A DNA stretch of 64,000 nt from JACCTH01 sp050741915 (lineage in GTDB: Bacteria; Actinomycetota; Acidimicrobiia; Spongiisociales; ZC4RG35): NCBI GenBank assembly GCA_050741915.1, contig JBOGEX010000015.1, positions 28,698-92,697 on the forward strand, given 5' to 3'. The notes beneath the pieces were generated by a model that worked only from the letters and a program-made list of their open reading frames with translations, searched no databases and was not told the DNA's origin. Below, piece after piece: positions 63,965 through 64,000 of the stretch. Made by a program: the position numbers and the translations under genes. The number at the start of each line of letters is the position of its first letter. Position 1 is the stretch's first letter.

Positions 63965-64000
63965 CGTAAATCTCGCTACGTATACGTAGCGAGATTTACG
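63965..64000. terminator. Perfect 36-bp palindrome, end of window
   Basis: CGTAAATCTCGCTACGTA is followed directly by its reverse complement, an 18-bp stem without loop, 12 bp after the ligase stop. It reaches the last base of the window and might extend. Its place suggests a transcription terminator, though it lacks a T-tract, and it could also be a regulator site or element end. Confidence 0.6.

Noticed and set aside
1..64000. CRISPR arrays, tRNA and rRNA genes
   Set aside because: No regularly spaced direct repeats with spacers, no tRNA-like cloverleaf and no rRNA-like conserved blocks were seen by eye; a covariance-model scan would be needed to be certain.

Overview
This 64-kb window is GC-rich, densely packed bacterial DNA with GTG and TTG starts, many 4-bp stop/start overlaps and several apparently leaderless transcripts. 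The gene content points to a high-GC Gram-positive actinobacterium: an F420-type LLM oxidoreductase, an AfsR/SARP-type regulator, a LytR-CpsA-Psr wall enzyme, SLH-like repeat proteins, LppM-like and cupredoxin lipoproteins, class II ribonucleotide reductase and many ArsR, PadR and TetR regulators. I favour a deep-branching group such as Acidimicrobiia, but that placement is inference. No rRNA, tRNA or CRISPR array was seen.

Layout. 1-2.2 kb: a CHAT protease (cut by the window edge) directly behind an alpha/beta hydrolase. 2.2-2.5 kb: remnant of an IS21-type element. 2.5-5 kb: Rieske protein, NfeD and slipin. 5-12.8 kb: envelope and lipid genes (cupredoxin fragment, SGNH hydrolase, membrane hydrolase, acyl-CoA ligase, CPBP protease, acyltransferase) and a frameshifted SLH-like protein. 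12.8-18.8 kb: signalling region with a histidine kinase and an unusual REC-LuxR-cyclase fusion, VapBC, another class III cyclase and two decayed genes. 18.9-26.6 kb: a run of small single-domain genes (DUF5990, DUF1801, YCII, two ArsR-SRPBCC pairs, DUF5655, PEP mutase-like, DinB, DUF1697).

26.7-34.6 kb: the centrepiece, a B12-dependent ribonucleotide reductase gene with four in-frame inteins. They take up 1514 of 2629 residues. Two sit immediately before cysteines that align with catalytic cysteines of the enzyme. Upstream lie a promoter and two NrdR-type boxes 31 bp apart.

35-43.8 kb: secreted and lipoproteins, RidA, a PadR-controlled membrane protein, a YdeI-like protein, a cytosine deaminase resembling the fungal enzyme, DUF427, a hotdog thioesterase, an SLH-DUF3048 protein, a HAD phosphatase and an LCP enzyme. 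43.8-48.6 kb: an ABC-2 exporter and a Dpp-type permease pair without its usual partners. 49-52.6 kb: LLM oxidoreductase, CoA ligase and TetR regulator. 53-58.5 kb: a large SARP/AfsR regulator, then a sulfurtransferase and a CstB-like MBL-rhodanese protein. 58.5-64 kb: a second ABC-2 exporter, a frameshifted truncated globin behind DinB, and a thioesterase/hydrolase pair divergent from a benzoate-CoA-ligase-like gene.

Several loci are visibly decaying, so this is accessory-rich chromosome with a history of insertion and deletion. A few frameshifts could be assembly errors.
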